From an archaeon (lineage in GTDB: Archaea > Nanobdellota > Nanobdellia > Woesearchaeales > GW2011-AR9), in the NCBI GenBank assembly GCA_020053615.1, contig JAGVMW010000043.1, forward strand, positions 1 to 6,306: DNA of 6,306 bases, read 5' to 3'. Made by a program: the position numbers and the translations under genes. Below, piece by piece: positions 1 through 6,095 of the stretch. Within the stretch, counting starts at the first letter, position 1; each line of letters starts with the position of its first letter. Under the pieces are notes generated by a model. It was not told the DNA's origin, made no database searches, and saw only the letters and a program-made list of their open reading frames with translations.

Positions 1-148
1 CCCCGCAGGGGGCAGTTCCCCCTGTCGCTCTCGAAGATATAATCGCAGGGATTTTGACCTGATGATGCTCACCACGCTTCAGAATAGTGAAGTATTACCA
101 TTAAAGATAAGATTTATCAAAGAAAAAAATAATTATACTGAATAAACC
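1..148. other. Upstream region with GC-rich hairpin, no secure gene
   Basis: The first 50 bases are far richer in G and C than the rest of the window. They hold a perfect 7-bp hairpin (6-12 pairing with 18-24, 5-nt loop CAGTT). The CGCAGGG at 4-10 recurs at 44-50, so CCCTG at 20-24 could pair with either copy. The plus frame is open from position 2 to a TAA at 143-145, three bases before the next gene's ATG and in the same frame; its end reads LTTLQNSEVLPLKI and I do not recognise it. The minus strand is also open from about position 95 to the window edge, with pieces such as TILKRGEHH and ATGGTAPCG. Neither reading is long enough to call. The stretch could be the edge of a structured RNA, a decayed mobile element, or the 3' end of an upstream gene. 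Confidence 0.4.
111..135 (+). promoter_or_regulatory. Possible weak archaeal promoter for the AlbA_2 gene
   Basis: The sequence GATTTATCAAA followed by an A-run and TAATTATA lies 15 to 38 nt before the ATG at 149. An archaeal TATA box is expected about 26-30 nt before a leaderless start; GATTTATCAA is centred about 33 nt upstream. There is no purine-rich Shine-Dalgarno sequence in front of the ATG. The match is weaker than the boxes before the later genes, and the gene could instead be read from a promoter outside the window. Confidence 0.3.
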
Positions 149-1573
149 ATGAACAAACAAGAACTTATCCAAAAATTACAGGACATTGAATGGCAAGACT
201 TTGAGGTAAAAGAAGCAAGAGCAGAAATTCCGAAAAATGTTTGGGAAACAGTTAGTGCTTTTAGCAACACCTCTGGGGGATGGATTATCTTTGGCGTTTC
301 TAAGCGAGGCAAGGAGTATGAAATTTTAGGAGTAGATAATCCAGAAAAGATTGAGCAGGATTTCTTATCCATTTTAAGAGGAGAAAAGTTTAACAGAAAA
401 ATCACTGCAAAGCCAAAGAAATACACTTTTGCTCAAAAAACCGTGCTTGGTTTCCATATCCCGTCTGTTTATTCCAAAGACAAGCCAGTTTATTATAATT
501 CTCCATCGAACACTTTTATTAGAACCGGCAGCGGAGACCAAAGAGCAACTAAAGAAGAGATTGATGCGATGTACCGCAACTCTTCGTTTGATAAAAAAGA
601 TGAACAATTGACTTCTTTTTCATGCGACGATTTAGATCAAGATACTTTGGATAGGTACAGGACATATCTTAAAACAGTTGAACCAACACACCGATACAAT
701 AATGTTTCTGCAAAGAAGATGCTGGAATTGATGCAAGTAGTAGTTAAAGGAAAAGTAACCGTGGGCGGAGTTTTAGCATTTGGCACCAGTAAAGCAGTTA
801 ATCAAGTTATCTCTGATTTTCGGATAGAGTATCTTGAAGTTAGCGGCACCTCCTTTGCGGATGCTTCTGACCGGTATGAGTATAGAATGCCGATACAAAA
901 GAATTTGTATGAATATTATTTTTCATTATTGGATAAGTTATTGAAACATATCAACATTCCTTTTAGGTTGAAAAATTTTTCTCGTGATGAGAACCCGCCC
1001 CAGATCATTGCTATCAGGGAAGCATTGGTTAATTTATTGATGCATACAGATTATTTTTCTAATGCAAAACCGCGGATAAGAGTCCTTTCGGATAGAATTG
1101 AGTTCTTTAATCCCGGCTCATTGCCCAAAGACATCAAGTTTATCCTTAAAGAAGAATTTTCCATGCCCAGAAACAACGTAATAGCCAGAATTTTCCGAAC
1201 CATCAAGTTGTCTGAGAACATTGGTTCTGGCTTTTACAAGATGTTTTCTGGATGGATGTCGTACTATGCGAAGAAGCCGGTAGTTGAGGGAGACTTTGAT
1301 TATTATAAGATTATTTTCTATTTGGAGAGAAAAATGTTGGAGGGCGGAGAAAATGTCCCTGAAAAGTCCCAGAAAAGTACCAGGAAAGTACCAGAAAAGT
1401 ACCAGAAAATAATTAATATTATAAAAGAAAATCCACAAATTTCCAGAAAAGAGCTTGCGCTAAAGTTAGGAGAAACTGAGGAAACTGTCCAGTCGCGATT
1501 GCGAAAATTGGTTAAAGAAAGTTTTATCTATCGTGTTGGTCCAGACAAAGGAGGACATTGGGAAATAAAATGA
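149..1573 (+). CDS. Schlafen/AlbA_2 domain, GHKL ATPase-like, winged-helix DNA-binding protein
   Basis: This 474-residue protein has the architecture of the COG2865 family, often labelled a RecG-like or AlbA_2 putative transcriptional regulator. Residues about 14-130 form the AlbA_2/Schlafen-type domain: FEVKEAR at 18-24, then AFSNTSGGWIIFGV at 37-50. Residues about 285-395 match the HATPase_c_4 module: REALVNLLMHTDY at 290-302, RIEFFNPGSLP at 316-326 and ENIGSGF at 356-362. Residues 420-474 are a winged helix (SRKELALKLG helix, ETVQSRLRKL recognition helix, ending GPDKGGHW). The linker at about 403-420 is encoded by an 11-nt tandem repeat. The ATG at 149 is the first start after an in-frame TAA at 143-145 and places the AlbA_2 domain at the normal distance from the N-terminus. 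The stop overlaps the next ATG. Family members are accessory, widely transferred genes presumed to act on nucleic acid or as regulators; the biochemical role here is unknown. Confidence 0.9.
   Translation: MNKQELIQKLQDIEWQDFEVKEARAEIPKNVWETVSAFSNTSGGWIIFGVSKRGKEYEILGVDNPEKIEQDFLSILRGEKFNRKITAKPKKYTFAQKTVLGFHIPSVYSKDKPVYYNSPSNTFIRTGSGDQRATKEEIDAMYRNSSFDKKDEQLTSFSCDDLDQDTLDRYRTYLKTVEPTHRYNNVSAKKMLELMQVVVKGKVTVGGVLAFGTSKAVNQVISDFRIEYLEVSGTSFADASDRYEYRMPIQKNLYEYYFSLLDKLLKHINIPFRLKNFSRDENPPQIIAIREALVNLLMHTDYFSNAKPRIRVLSDRIEFFNPGSLPKDIKFILKEEFSMPRNNVIARIFRTIKLSENIGSGFYKMFSGWMSYYAKKPVVEGDFDYYKIIFYLERKMLEGGENVPEKSQKSTRKVPEKYQKIINIIKENPQISRKELALKLGETEETVQSRLRKLVKESFIYRVGPDKGGHWEIK
1355..1409 (+). repeat. 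Five-copy 11-nt tandem repeat inside the AlbA_2 gene
   Basis: Five consecutive 11-nt units with consensus GTACCAGAAAA (starting at 1355, 1366, 1377, 1388 and 1399) differ from one another at only one to three positions; the last two copies are identical. Because 11 is not divisible by 3, successive units are read in different frames, giving VPEK, then SQK, then STRK, then VPEK and YQK. The array encodes the hydrophilic linker between the GHKL-type domain and the C-terminal winged helix. Both other frames reach a TAA just after the array (1410-1412 and 1414-1416). Confidence 0.95.
1547..1573 (+). promoter_or_regulatory. ATGA stop-start overlap with upstream GGAGG
   Basis: The ATG of the transketolase gene (1570-1572) overlaps the TGA of the upstream gene (1571-1573), an arrangement typical of translational coupling. 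AAAGGAGG at 1547-1554 resembles an archaeal Shine-Dalgarno sequence but sits 15 nt from this ATG and only 3 nt from an in-frame TTG at 1558, so spacing favours neither start clearly. The GGAGG also encodes part of the GPDKGGHW motif of the upstream protein, so it may be incidental. Confidence 0.55.
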
Positions 1574-2511
1574 TTAAACCAACAATTATCCAACCACAAC
1601 CAAAATCCACCCGAGAGGGTTACGGACAAGCACTATTGGAATTAGGTAAAGAGAATCCTAAAGTAGTAGCTTTATCCGCGGACTTAGTCGAAAGCACCTG
1701 TGCTCATCACTTTGCCGAGAAATATCCGCAAAGATTCTTTCAATCCGGCGTAGCGGAACAGAATATGATAACTATGGCTGCAGGATTAGCTTTAGAAGGA
1801 TTTATTCCGTTTGCATCTTCGTTTGGTGTATTTCTTCCTATGCGCTGCTTAGACCAAATTAGAATTTCCGTTTGCTACAACCAAGCTAATGTTAAATTAG
1901 TCGCTACCCATTGCGGCTTAGCTACCGGAGAAGATGGAGCTACTCATCAAGCGATGGAAGATGTAGCGGCATTAAGGGCGATTCCAAATATCACTATCAT
2001 TGAACCTTGCGATTATAATCAAGCTCTTCTCGCTACGAAAGTCGCAGCGAAACATGTTGGTCCGGTGTATTTGCGGTTTCATCGCGGCAAGTTTAATACG
2101 ATTACCTCAACCCAAGAGCCGTTTGAAATCGGAAAAGCACAATTATTACAGAAAGGAGAAAAGCTTACCATTATTGGCTCTGGACCAGTTCTTACAGAAG
2201 TATTGAAAGCGAAAGCACTGCTCAACTTCAAACCGGAAATAATTAATTGTCCTACCATAAAACCGTTGGATGAGAAAACTATACTTGCTTCAGCTAAGAA
2301 AACAGGTAAAGTATTAGTAATCCAAGATCATCAAGTTCATGGAGGATTAGGTTCGGCTGTCGCAGAGTTATTGGTGCAGAAATGTCCGGTGAAGATGGAA
2401 ATTATAGGGATGCAGGATAAGTTCGGCGAATCAGGAACGCCTAATCAATTGTGGGAGAAGTATGGGTTGAGTGCGAAGGGGATAGCGAAGAAGATTAACG
2501 GTATGTTCTAA
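1570..2511 (+). CDS. Transketolase, C-terminal subunit
   Basis: This 313-residue protein is the pyrimidine-binding plus C-terminal half of transketolase, which many archaea encode as a separate subunit. With the N-terminal (diphosphate-binding) subunit it moves two-carbon ketol units between sugar phosphates in the cytosol; in archaea without an oxidative pentose phosphate route this supplies pentose and tetrose phosphates. Numbered from the ATG at 1570, the thiamine-activating glutamate is E63 in FFQSGVAEQNM, followed by FIPFASSFGVF at 78-88 and DGATHQAMEDVAALRAIPN from D122 with the substrate-region H126. The C-terminal transketolase domain ends in the typical FGESGTPNQLWEKYGL. Length is normal for this subunit. 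A TTG at 1558 would add four residues; I prefer the ATG because of the ATGA overlap. The partner N-terminal subunit, usually the adjacent gene, is not in the window: the gene upstream is an unrelated AlbA_2 protein. Confidence 0.93.
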   Translation: MIKPTIIQPQPKSTREGYGQALLELGKENPKVVALSADLVESTCAHHFAEKYPQRFFQSGVAEQNMITMAAGLALEGFIPFASSFGVFLPMRCLDQIRISVCYNQANVKLVATHCGLATGEDGATHQAMEDVAALRAIPNITIIEPCDYNQALLATKVAAKHVGPVYLRFHRGKFNTITSTQEPFEIGKAQLLQKGEKLTIIGSGPVLTEVLKAKALLNFKPEIINCPTIKPLDEKTILASAKKTGKVLVIQDHQVHGGLGSAVAELLVQKCPVKMEIIGMQDKFGESGTPNQLWEKYGLSAKGIAKKINGMF

Positions 2512-2555
2512 AACGGATAATAAAGAATTAGTAAAGTTATACTACAACAAGGAAT

Positions 2556-2623
2556 GTTCATATCCTAATATAAATCTATTTATAAATTAGTTCATATTCT
2601 AATATGGGAAGCTTTATAAATAA
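2556..2623 (+). repeat. 34-bp direct tandem duplication in the ATPase promoter region
   Basis: Two adjacent 34-bp copies (2556-2589 and 2590-2623) share GTTCATATYCTAATAT at their left end and TTTATAAAT at their right end; only the middle seven positions, one base in the left block and one base near the right end differ. The second copy contains a perfect dyad CATATT-CT-AATATG (2593-2606); the first has the degenerate form CATATCCTAATATA (2559-2572). Each copy thus looks like an operator-plus-TATA module. Whether a protein binds the dyad cannot be told from sequence. Confidence 0.8.
2607..2621 (+). promoter_or_regulatory. Archaeal TATA box/BRE for the AAA ATPase gene
   Basis: TTTATAAAT at 2613-2621 is centred 28 nt before the ATG at 2645 and is preceded by a purine-rich GGGAAGC that fits a TFB-recognition element. 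Transcription would begin within a few bases of the ATG, giving a leaderless mRNA; no Shine-Dalgarno sequence is present. An identical TTTATAAAT 34 bp upstream (2579-2587) could act as a second promoter. Confidence 0.7.
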
Positions 2624-2644
2624 ACACTCGTTCCACTTGTTGAA

Positions 2645-4120
2645 ATGGACCAATTAAAGCTTCAAAAACAGAATCCCTGGTGGGAAAACCCTCATAGAAT
2701 AGAAGAAGACCTCAAGATACAGGAATTAAACAAATCTACGGTTAAATGGGCTCCCCGCCTTCTAAAACATATTGACCTAGAAAAGAATGCGGTATATAGC
2801 ATACGGGGACCTCGGCAGGTGGGTAAAACTACTGCTCTCAAAATAATTATCCGAGAGCTACTCAAAACAAAACACAATGCCAACATATTTTACTTTGCTT
2901 GTGATGATGTTAAAGATTACATCCAATTAGGCGATATTTTAGAAACATATTACGATTGGCTTAGGAACCAAAATAATGAAAGAACGTATATCTTTTTAGA
3001 TGAGATTTCCTATGTCAAAGAGTGGCAAAGAGCAATCAAGCATTTCATTGATACACAGGGGAATAATAATCTCACCATGATTCTTACCGGCTCAAATATT
3101 TTAGACCTCAAAAAGAGTACTGAGCGGCTTCCGGGAAGAGTGGGAGAAAAAGAAGGAGTGTCAACAAACAAAATTCTCCTGCCCATGAAATTTGCCGAAT
3201 ATGTTGAGTTAAGGAATCCTGAAATTTACGCTCAGGTTAAAAAATGGAAACTGCATGAACATTCTACCCGAAATCTTGATTTTCAGGAATTACTAATGGG
3301 AAAAATTCCAAAATCAGCCTGGGATTTAAGTCGGCTCTCCCTGGCGCTGGATAAACTCCTGGATGAATATCTCCTTACCGGAGGAATAATGCTGGCAGTT
3401 AATGAATATCACAATACCGGGAGGATTTCTTCTCAGATATATGACTTATACCTCAAACAAATTGTGGGAGATATTACTCGAGCAGGGAGAGAAGAAAAAA
3501 CTGCAAAACTGATTCTTGGCTCAATTGTAAAAAGAATGGGCACACCTGCAAGTTGGAATGGCATTAGAACAGAAAATGACATTGCTTCATCCCCCACGGT
3601 TGAACAATATGCCTATATCCTCCAAGACATTTTTGTTACCAGCATTTGTTATAAGCTGGAACTAAATGGGGAAGAAAATCATGCTAGCAACAAAAAGCTC
3701 TATTTTATAAATTCATTTGTGTATTCCGCGTTATACCATTGGCTGTTTGAAAATACAAGAGACCCTTATACCGTATCGCAGGAAAATATAAATAATCCTG
3801 AAAAAAAATCAATTTTAATTGAATCTCTCGTTTTAAATCATTTGAGCAGGGCCATTTATAACATAAGACCAAATGACTTGTTTGACCTCTCAGACCACAT
3901 TTATTATGCCAAAACCAACAAAGGTATTGAGATAGATTTTATTATAAAACTGGGGAATATCTTGAGAGGAATAGAAGTAAAATACCAAAATAGTATTAAT
4001 TCTGAGGATTTTATGGGATTGCGAAAGCTTAAACAAGGATGCATGATCACAAAAAATAGGCTGGAACAAAGAGAAGGGTTTGCAGTAATCCCAGCAAGCT
4101 TGTTCCTAATTTATATCTGA
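2645..4120 (+). CDS. AAA-family ATPase with DUF4143-like C-terminal domain
   Basis: This 491-residue protein belongs to the AAA_14/DUF4143 class of archaeal and bacterial P-loop ATPases. The Walker A motif is GPRQVGKTT at 55-63, Walker B is IFLDEI at 116-121 followed by the family's KEWQ, and a sensor-1-like LTGSN lies at 147-151. LPMKFAEYVEL corresponds to the family's PLsF.Ey segment, and LTGGIMLAV to its GGy..av turn. The C-terminal region carries KKLYFINSF and a restriction-endonuclease-like end: GIEIDF at 427-432 and EVKYQ at 444-448, the spacing of a PD-(D/E)XK-type acidic residue and ExK. Substrate and function are unknown for the family. It is preceded by its own promoter and a TAA in frame at 2621-2623, so the ATG at 2645 is the first plausible start. 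It stands alone between housekeeping genes; this family is patchily distributed, so acquisition by transfer is plausible but not shown. Confidence 0.92.
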   Translation: MDQLKLQKQNPWWENPHRIEEDLKIQELNKSTVKWAPRLLKHIDLEKNAVYSIRGPRQVGKTTALKIIIRELLKTKHNANIFYFACDDVKDYIQLGDILETYYDWLRNQNNERTYIFLDEISYVKEWQRAIKHFIDTQGNNNLTMILTGSNILDLKKSTERLPGRVGEKEGVSTNKILLPMKFAEYVELRNPEIYAQVKKWKLHEHSTRNLDFQELLMGKIPKSAWDLSRLSLALDKLLDEYLLTGGIMLAVNEYHNTGRISSQIYDLYLKQIVGDITRAGREEKTAKLILGSIVKRMGTPASWNGIRTENDIASSPTVEQYAYILQDIFVTSICYKLELNGEENHASNKKLYFINSFVYSALYHWLFENTRDPYTVSQENINNPEKKSILIESLVLNHLSRAIYNIRPNDLFDLSDHIYYAKTNKGIEIDFIIKLGNILRGIEVKYQNSINSEDFMGLRKLKQGCMITKNRLEQREGFAVIPASLFLIYI

Positions 4121-4162
4121 ACAAAAATGAGCACAATTCAAAAGAGAAAGTTATTCTCCGCA

Positions 4163-4176
4163 ACGTTTAAAAACAG
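4163..4176 (+). promoter_or_regulatory. Archaeal TATA box for endA
   Basis: GTTTAAAAAC (4165-4174) is centred about 28 nt before the ATG at 4198, in the 77-bp gap after the ATPase gene. No Shine-Dalgarno sequence precedes the ATG, so a leaderless transcript is expected and endA is probably transcribed independently of the ATPase gene. Confidence 0.6.
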
Positions 4177-4197
4177 CCCGCTTAATTCTATCTAATC

Positions 4198-4938
4198 ATG
4201 AGCAAGAAAAAGAAGTCTGCTCAGGCCACATTGATGGAATCCTGCGTAGCTCAACCGGACGAGAAGGTAGAACCCAAAAGAGCTAAGCCCGAAGCTAAAT
4301 CTAGTTTAATCGAAGTTTCTGCAATTTCTGAAGTTAATTTTCCAGAAGAAGAAGGTAAAGTTGTAGTTCTGGACAAACCAGCAGATGTTCCTCCAGAAGA
4401 GAAAAAGAAAAAAGTGGTAGTTAAAGCGATCTTGGCTGGAGAGAAAGTTATCACTGAATCTTCTGATGAAGCTAGAGAGTTCTATAACCAATCACGGTTT
4501 GGGATCATACCTGAAAATGGTAAAGTTGAACTGTCTTTGTTAGAAGGATTATATTTGATGGAGAAAGGCAGGTTAGACATCAAAAGTGAAGCTGGCAAAA
4601 AGCTTAGTTTTGAAGGATTCCTGAAAAAAGCACGAGAAGCTGAACCAAACTTTTGGATTCGCTATTGCGTGTTTAAAGATATTCGTAATCGCGGGTATAT
4701 CATAAAAACGGCATTAAAATTCGGCGCTGATTTTAGAGTATATGACCGCGGAGTAAAGCCAGGAGAAGATCATGCTCGATGGATTGTTTATCCGGTGCAT
4801 GAAGGAAGTACTTTAACTTGGTACGAATTTGCAGCTAAGAATAGAGTAGCGCATAGCACTAAGAAGCGGCTTCTTATTGGAATCGTAGATGACGAAGGCG
4901 ATGTTACATACTATGAGATTAGATGGATGAGACCGTAA
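4198..4938 (+). CDS. endA: tRNA-splicing (tRNA-intron) endonuclease with N-terminal extension
   Basis: EndA cuts introns out of precursor tRNAs at bulge-helix-bulge sites, leaving 2',3'-cyclic phosphate and 5'-OH ends for the ligase RtcB. The catalytic triad is visible with canonical spacing: Y182 in VYDRG, H192 in DHARWIVYP and K223 in HSTKKRLL. The preceding RNRGYIIKTALKFGADF (163-179) and the closing DGDVTYYEI-like segment are also diagnostic. Residues about 73-150 are the N-terminal EndA domain (FGIIPENGKVELSLLEGLYLM) and about 151-246 the nuclease domain. Together these about 174 residues match the single-domain homotetramer type. The first about 72 residues are extra: lysine-, glutamate- and proline-rich, without recognisable domain, probably disordered. 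The ATG at 4198 is supported by the well-placed TATA box even though it implies this long tail. Downstream lies a winged-helix protein with its own promoter. Confidence 0.96.
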   Translation: MSKKKKSAQATLMESCVAQPDEKVEPKRAKPEAKSSLIEVSAISEVNFPEEEGKVVVLDKPADVPPEEKKKKVVVKAILAGEKVITESSDEAREFYNQSRFGIIPENGKVELSLLEGLYLMEKGRLDIKSEAGKKLSFEGFLKKAREAEPNFWIRYCVFKDIRNRGYIIKTALKFGADFRVYDRGVKPGEDHARWIVYPVHEGSTLTWYEFAAKNRVAHSTKKRLLIGIVDDEGDVTYYEIRWMRP

Positions 4939-4965
4939 AAGCCTAAAGTTATTCTTAACCACCTA

Positions 4966-4978
4966 AATTTATTTAAAC
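4966..4978 (+). promoter_or_regulatory. Archaeal TATA box for the winged-helix gene
   Basis: TTTATTTAAA (4968-4977), with ACCTAAA in front, is centred about 28 nt before the ATG at 5001, the same spacing as for endA and the ATPase gene. No Shine-Dalgarno sequence is present, so the gene is probably read as a leaderless mRNA from this 62-bp gap. Confidence 0.65.
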
Positions 4979-5000
4979 CTAATTTACTCTTCTCAGTATT

Positions 5001-6095
5001 ATGCCAGATCAAGACAAAATACTTCAGTTTTTAGCAGTAAATGGGCCTTCTCTGCCTACGAAAGTAGCTAAGCTTATCGGCACCGAGATAATTATCGCTT
5101 CGGCGCATCTTTCTGACTTATCTGCTCAGGGAAAAGTAAAGATTTCGTATCTGAAAGTTGGTGGTTCACCTTTATATTATCTCGCTGGACAGGAAGAGCA
5201 GTTGGAAAAGTTTGCGTCCAGTAATATAAATTCTCAGGATTTGAATGTACTCAATTTGTTGAAAGAGAAAAAAGTATTTCGAGAATCTGAATTAGAATTA
5301 TTGCCTAAAGTAGCGTTACGGCATCTGAAAGACTTTGCTTTTCCGTTGCAGGTAACTTTTCAAGGGAAAGCGGAATTATTCTGGAAGTGGCACTTACTTT
5401 CTGAAGCTGAAGCGAATCAGTTGATTAAAAGTAAGTTGTTGGAAACTAAGTTTAGAGAAGAACCGGTGCCGCCAGTACCAACACCAATACAATCATCATC
5501 AGCATCACCTACGGCAATCTATTCATCAATTTCTCCTGCGATAGAAACTGATAAGTCGCTCGCCGAGCAGATGTATAATCAACAGCAGGAAAAGCAGAAA
5601 ACTCTTATGGAAGAGAAGAAAGAAGAGCCAATAGAAAAGAAGCAGTTTTCAACTACTAAAGAAAAACCGATGGAAAGAATAGTAGAAAAACCGGTAGAAA
5701 GGTTGGTGGAGAAACCAGTTGAAAAAGTAATAGAGAAGCATCATGAAAAGAAAACTATTCGAAAATATGCTAAAATAAATGACGAATTCATGCCGTTACT
5801 AGAAGACTTCTTCAAAAGTAAGAAGATTATAATTGAGCAGAAAGAAATATTACGTAAGAATGCGGAGATTAATTTCCTGCTGAAAGTTCCTTCAGTAGTT
5901 GGTAATCTTACTTACTTCTGCAAAGCGAAGAATAAAGCCAAGTGTGATGAAAAAGATTTAAGTTCAGCTTATATGGAAGCACAGATAAAAAAACTGCCAT
6001 TGCTGTTCTTATATACTAACGAATTTACTAAAAAAGCTCAGGAAATGATGGATACAGGGGCATTTGAAAATACAGTGGTTAAGAAAGTGGAGTGA
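5001..6095 (+). CDS. Hypothetical winged-helix protein with 8-residue repeats and nuclease-fold-like C-terminus
   Basis: I do not recognise a named family for this 364-residue protein. Residues about 3-65 look like a winged helix: a helix at 3-13, LPTKVAKLIG at 18-27, IIIASAHLSDLSAQG as recognition helix, and a beta wing ending SPLYYLAG. Residues about 78-148 may be a second helical or winged-helix unit. A proline/serine-rich linker (about 153-183) and a charged stretch follow, including four 8-residue repeats at 221-252. The C-terminal about 100 residues resemble a restriction-endonuclease-like fold: AEINFLLKV at 288-296, FCKAKNK at 306-312 in the place of an (E)xK strand, then a helix and KLPLLFLYT. 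The acidic residue of ExK is absent (C307-K308-A309-K310), so it may bind but not cut nucleic acid. Its place next to endA hints at an RNA or DNA role, but the two have separate promoters. Confidence 0.85.
   Translation: MPDQDKILQFLAVNGPSLPTKVAKLIGTEIIIASAHLSDLSAQGKVKISYLKVGGSPLYYLAGQEEQLEKFASSNINSQDLNVLNLLKEKKVFRESELELLPKVALRHLKDFAFPLQVTFQGKAELFWKWHLLSEAEANQLIKSKLLETKFREEPVPPVPTPIQSSSASPTAIYSSISPAIETDKSLAEQMYNQQQEKQKTLMEEKKEEPIEKKQFSTTKEKPMERIVEKPVERLVEKPVEKVIEKHHEKKTIRKYAKINDEFMPLLEDFFKSKKIIIEQKEILRKNAEINFLLKVPSVVGNLTYFCKAKNKAKCDEKDLSSAYMEAQIKKLPLLFLYTNEFTKKAQEMMDTGAFENTVVKKVE
5661..5756 (+). repeat. Four-copy 24-nt (8-residue) tandem repeat
   Basis: Four consecutive 24-nt units starting at 5661, 5685, 5709 and 5733 encode an 8-residue pattern with consensus EKPVERxV; the first three are close copies and the fourth is degenerate (keeps EK at positions 1-2 and at 5-6). 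The pattern of alternating charged residues with hydrophobic ones suggests an extended or coiled linker between the N-terminal winged helix and the C-terminal domain. The period is a multiple of 3, so copy changes would only alter linker length. Confidence 0.85.

Noticed and set aside
59..90. C/D-box RNA suggested by CTGATGATG at 59-67
   Set aside because: The box C match has a wrong first base and there is no properly placed CTGA box D with a terminal stem.
133..426. 97-codon minus-strand frame over the start of the AlbA_2 gene
   Set aside because: It lies antisense to a well-supported domain (AlbA_2) and its translation has no recognisable domain; it is a shadow of the real gene.
1118..1438. 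106-codon minus-strand frame
   Set aside because: Antisense to the GHKL-like domain and the 11-nt repeat array; its openness follows from the repeat's lack of stops on both strands.
1558..1569. TTG start adding four residues to the transketolase subunit
   Set aside because: The GGAGG would be only 3 nt away, and the ATG at 1570 gives the common ATGA overlap; the TTG remains possible but less likely.
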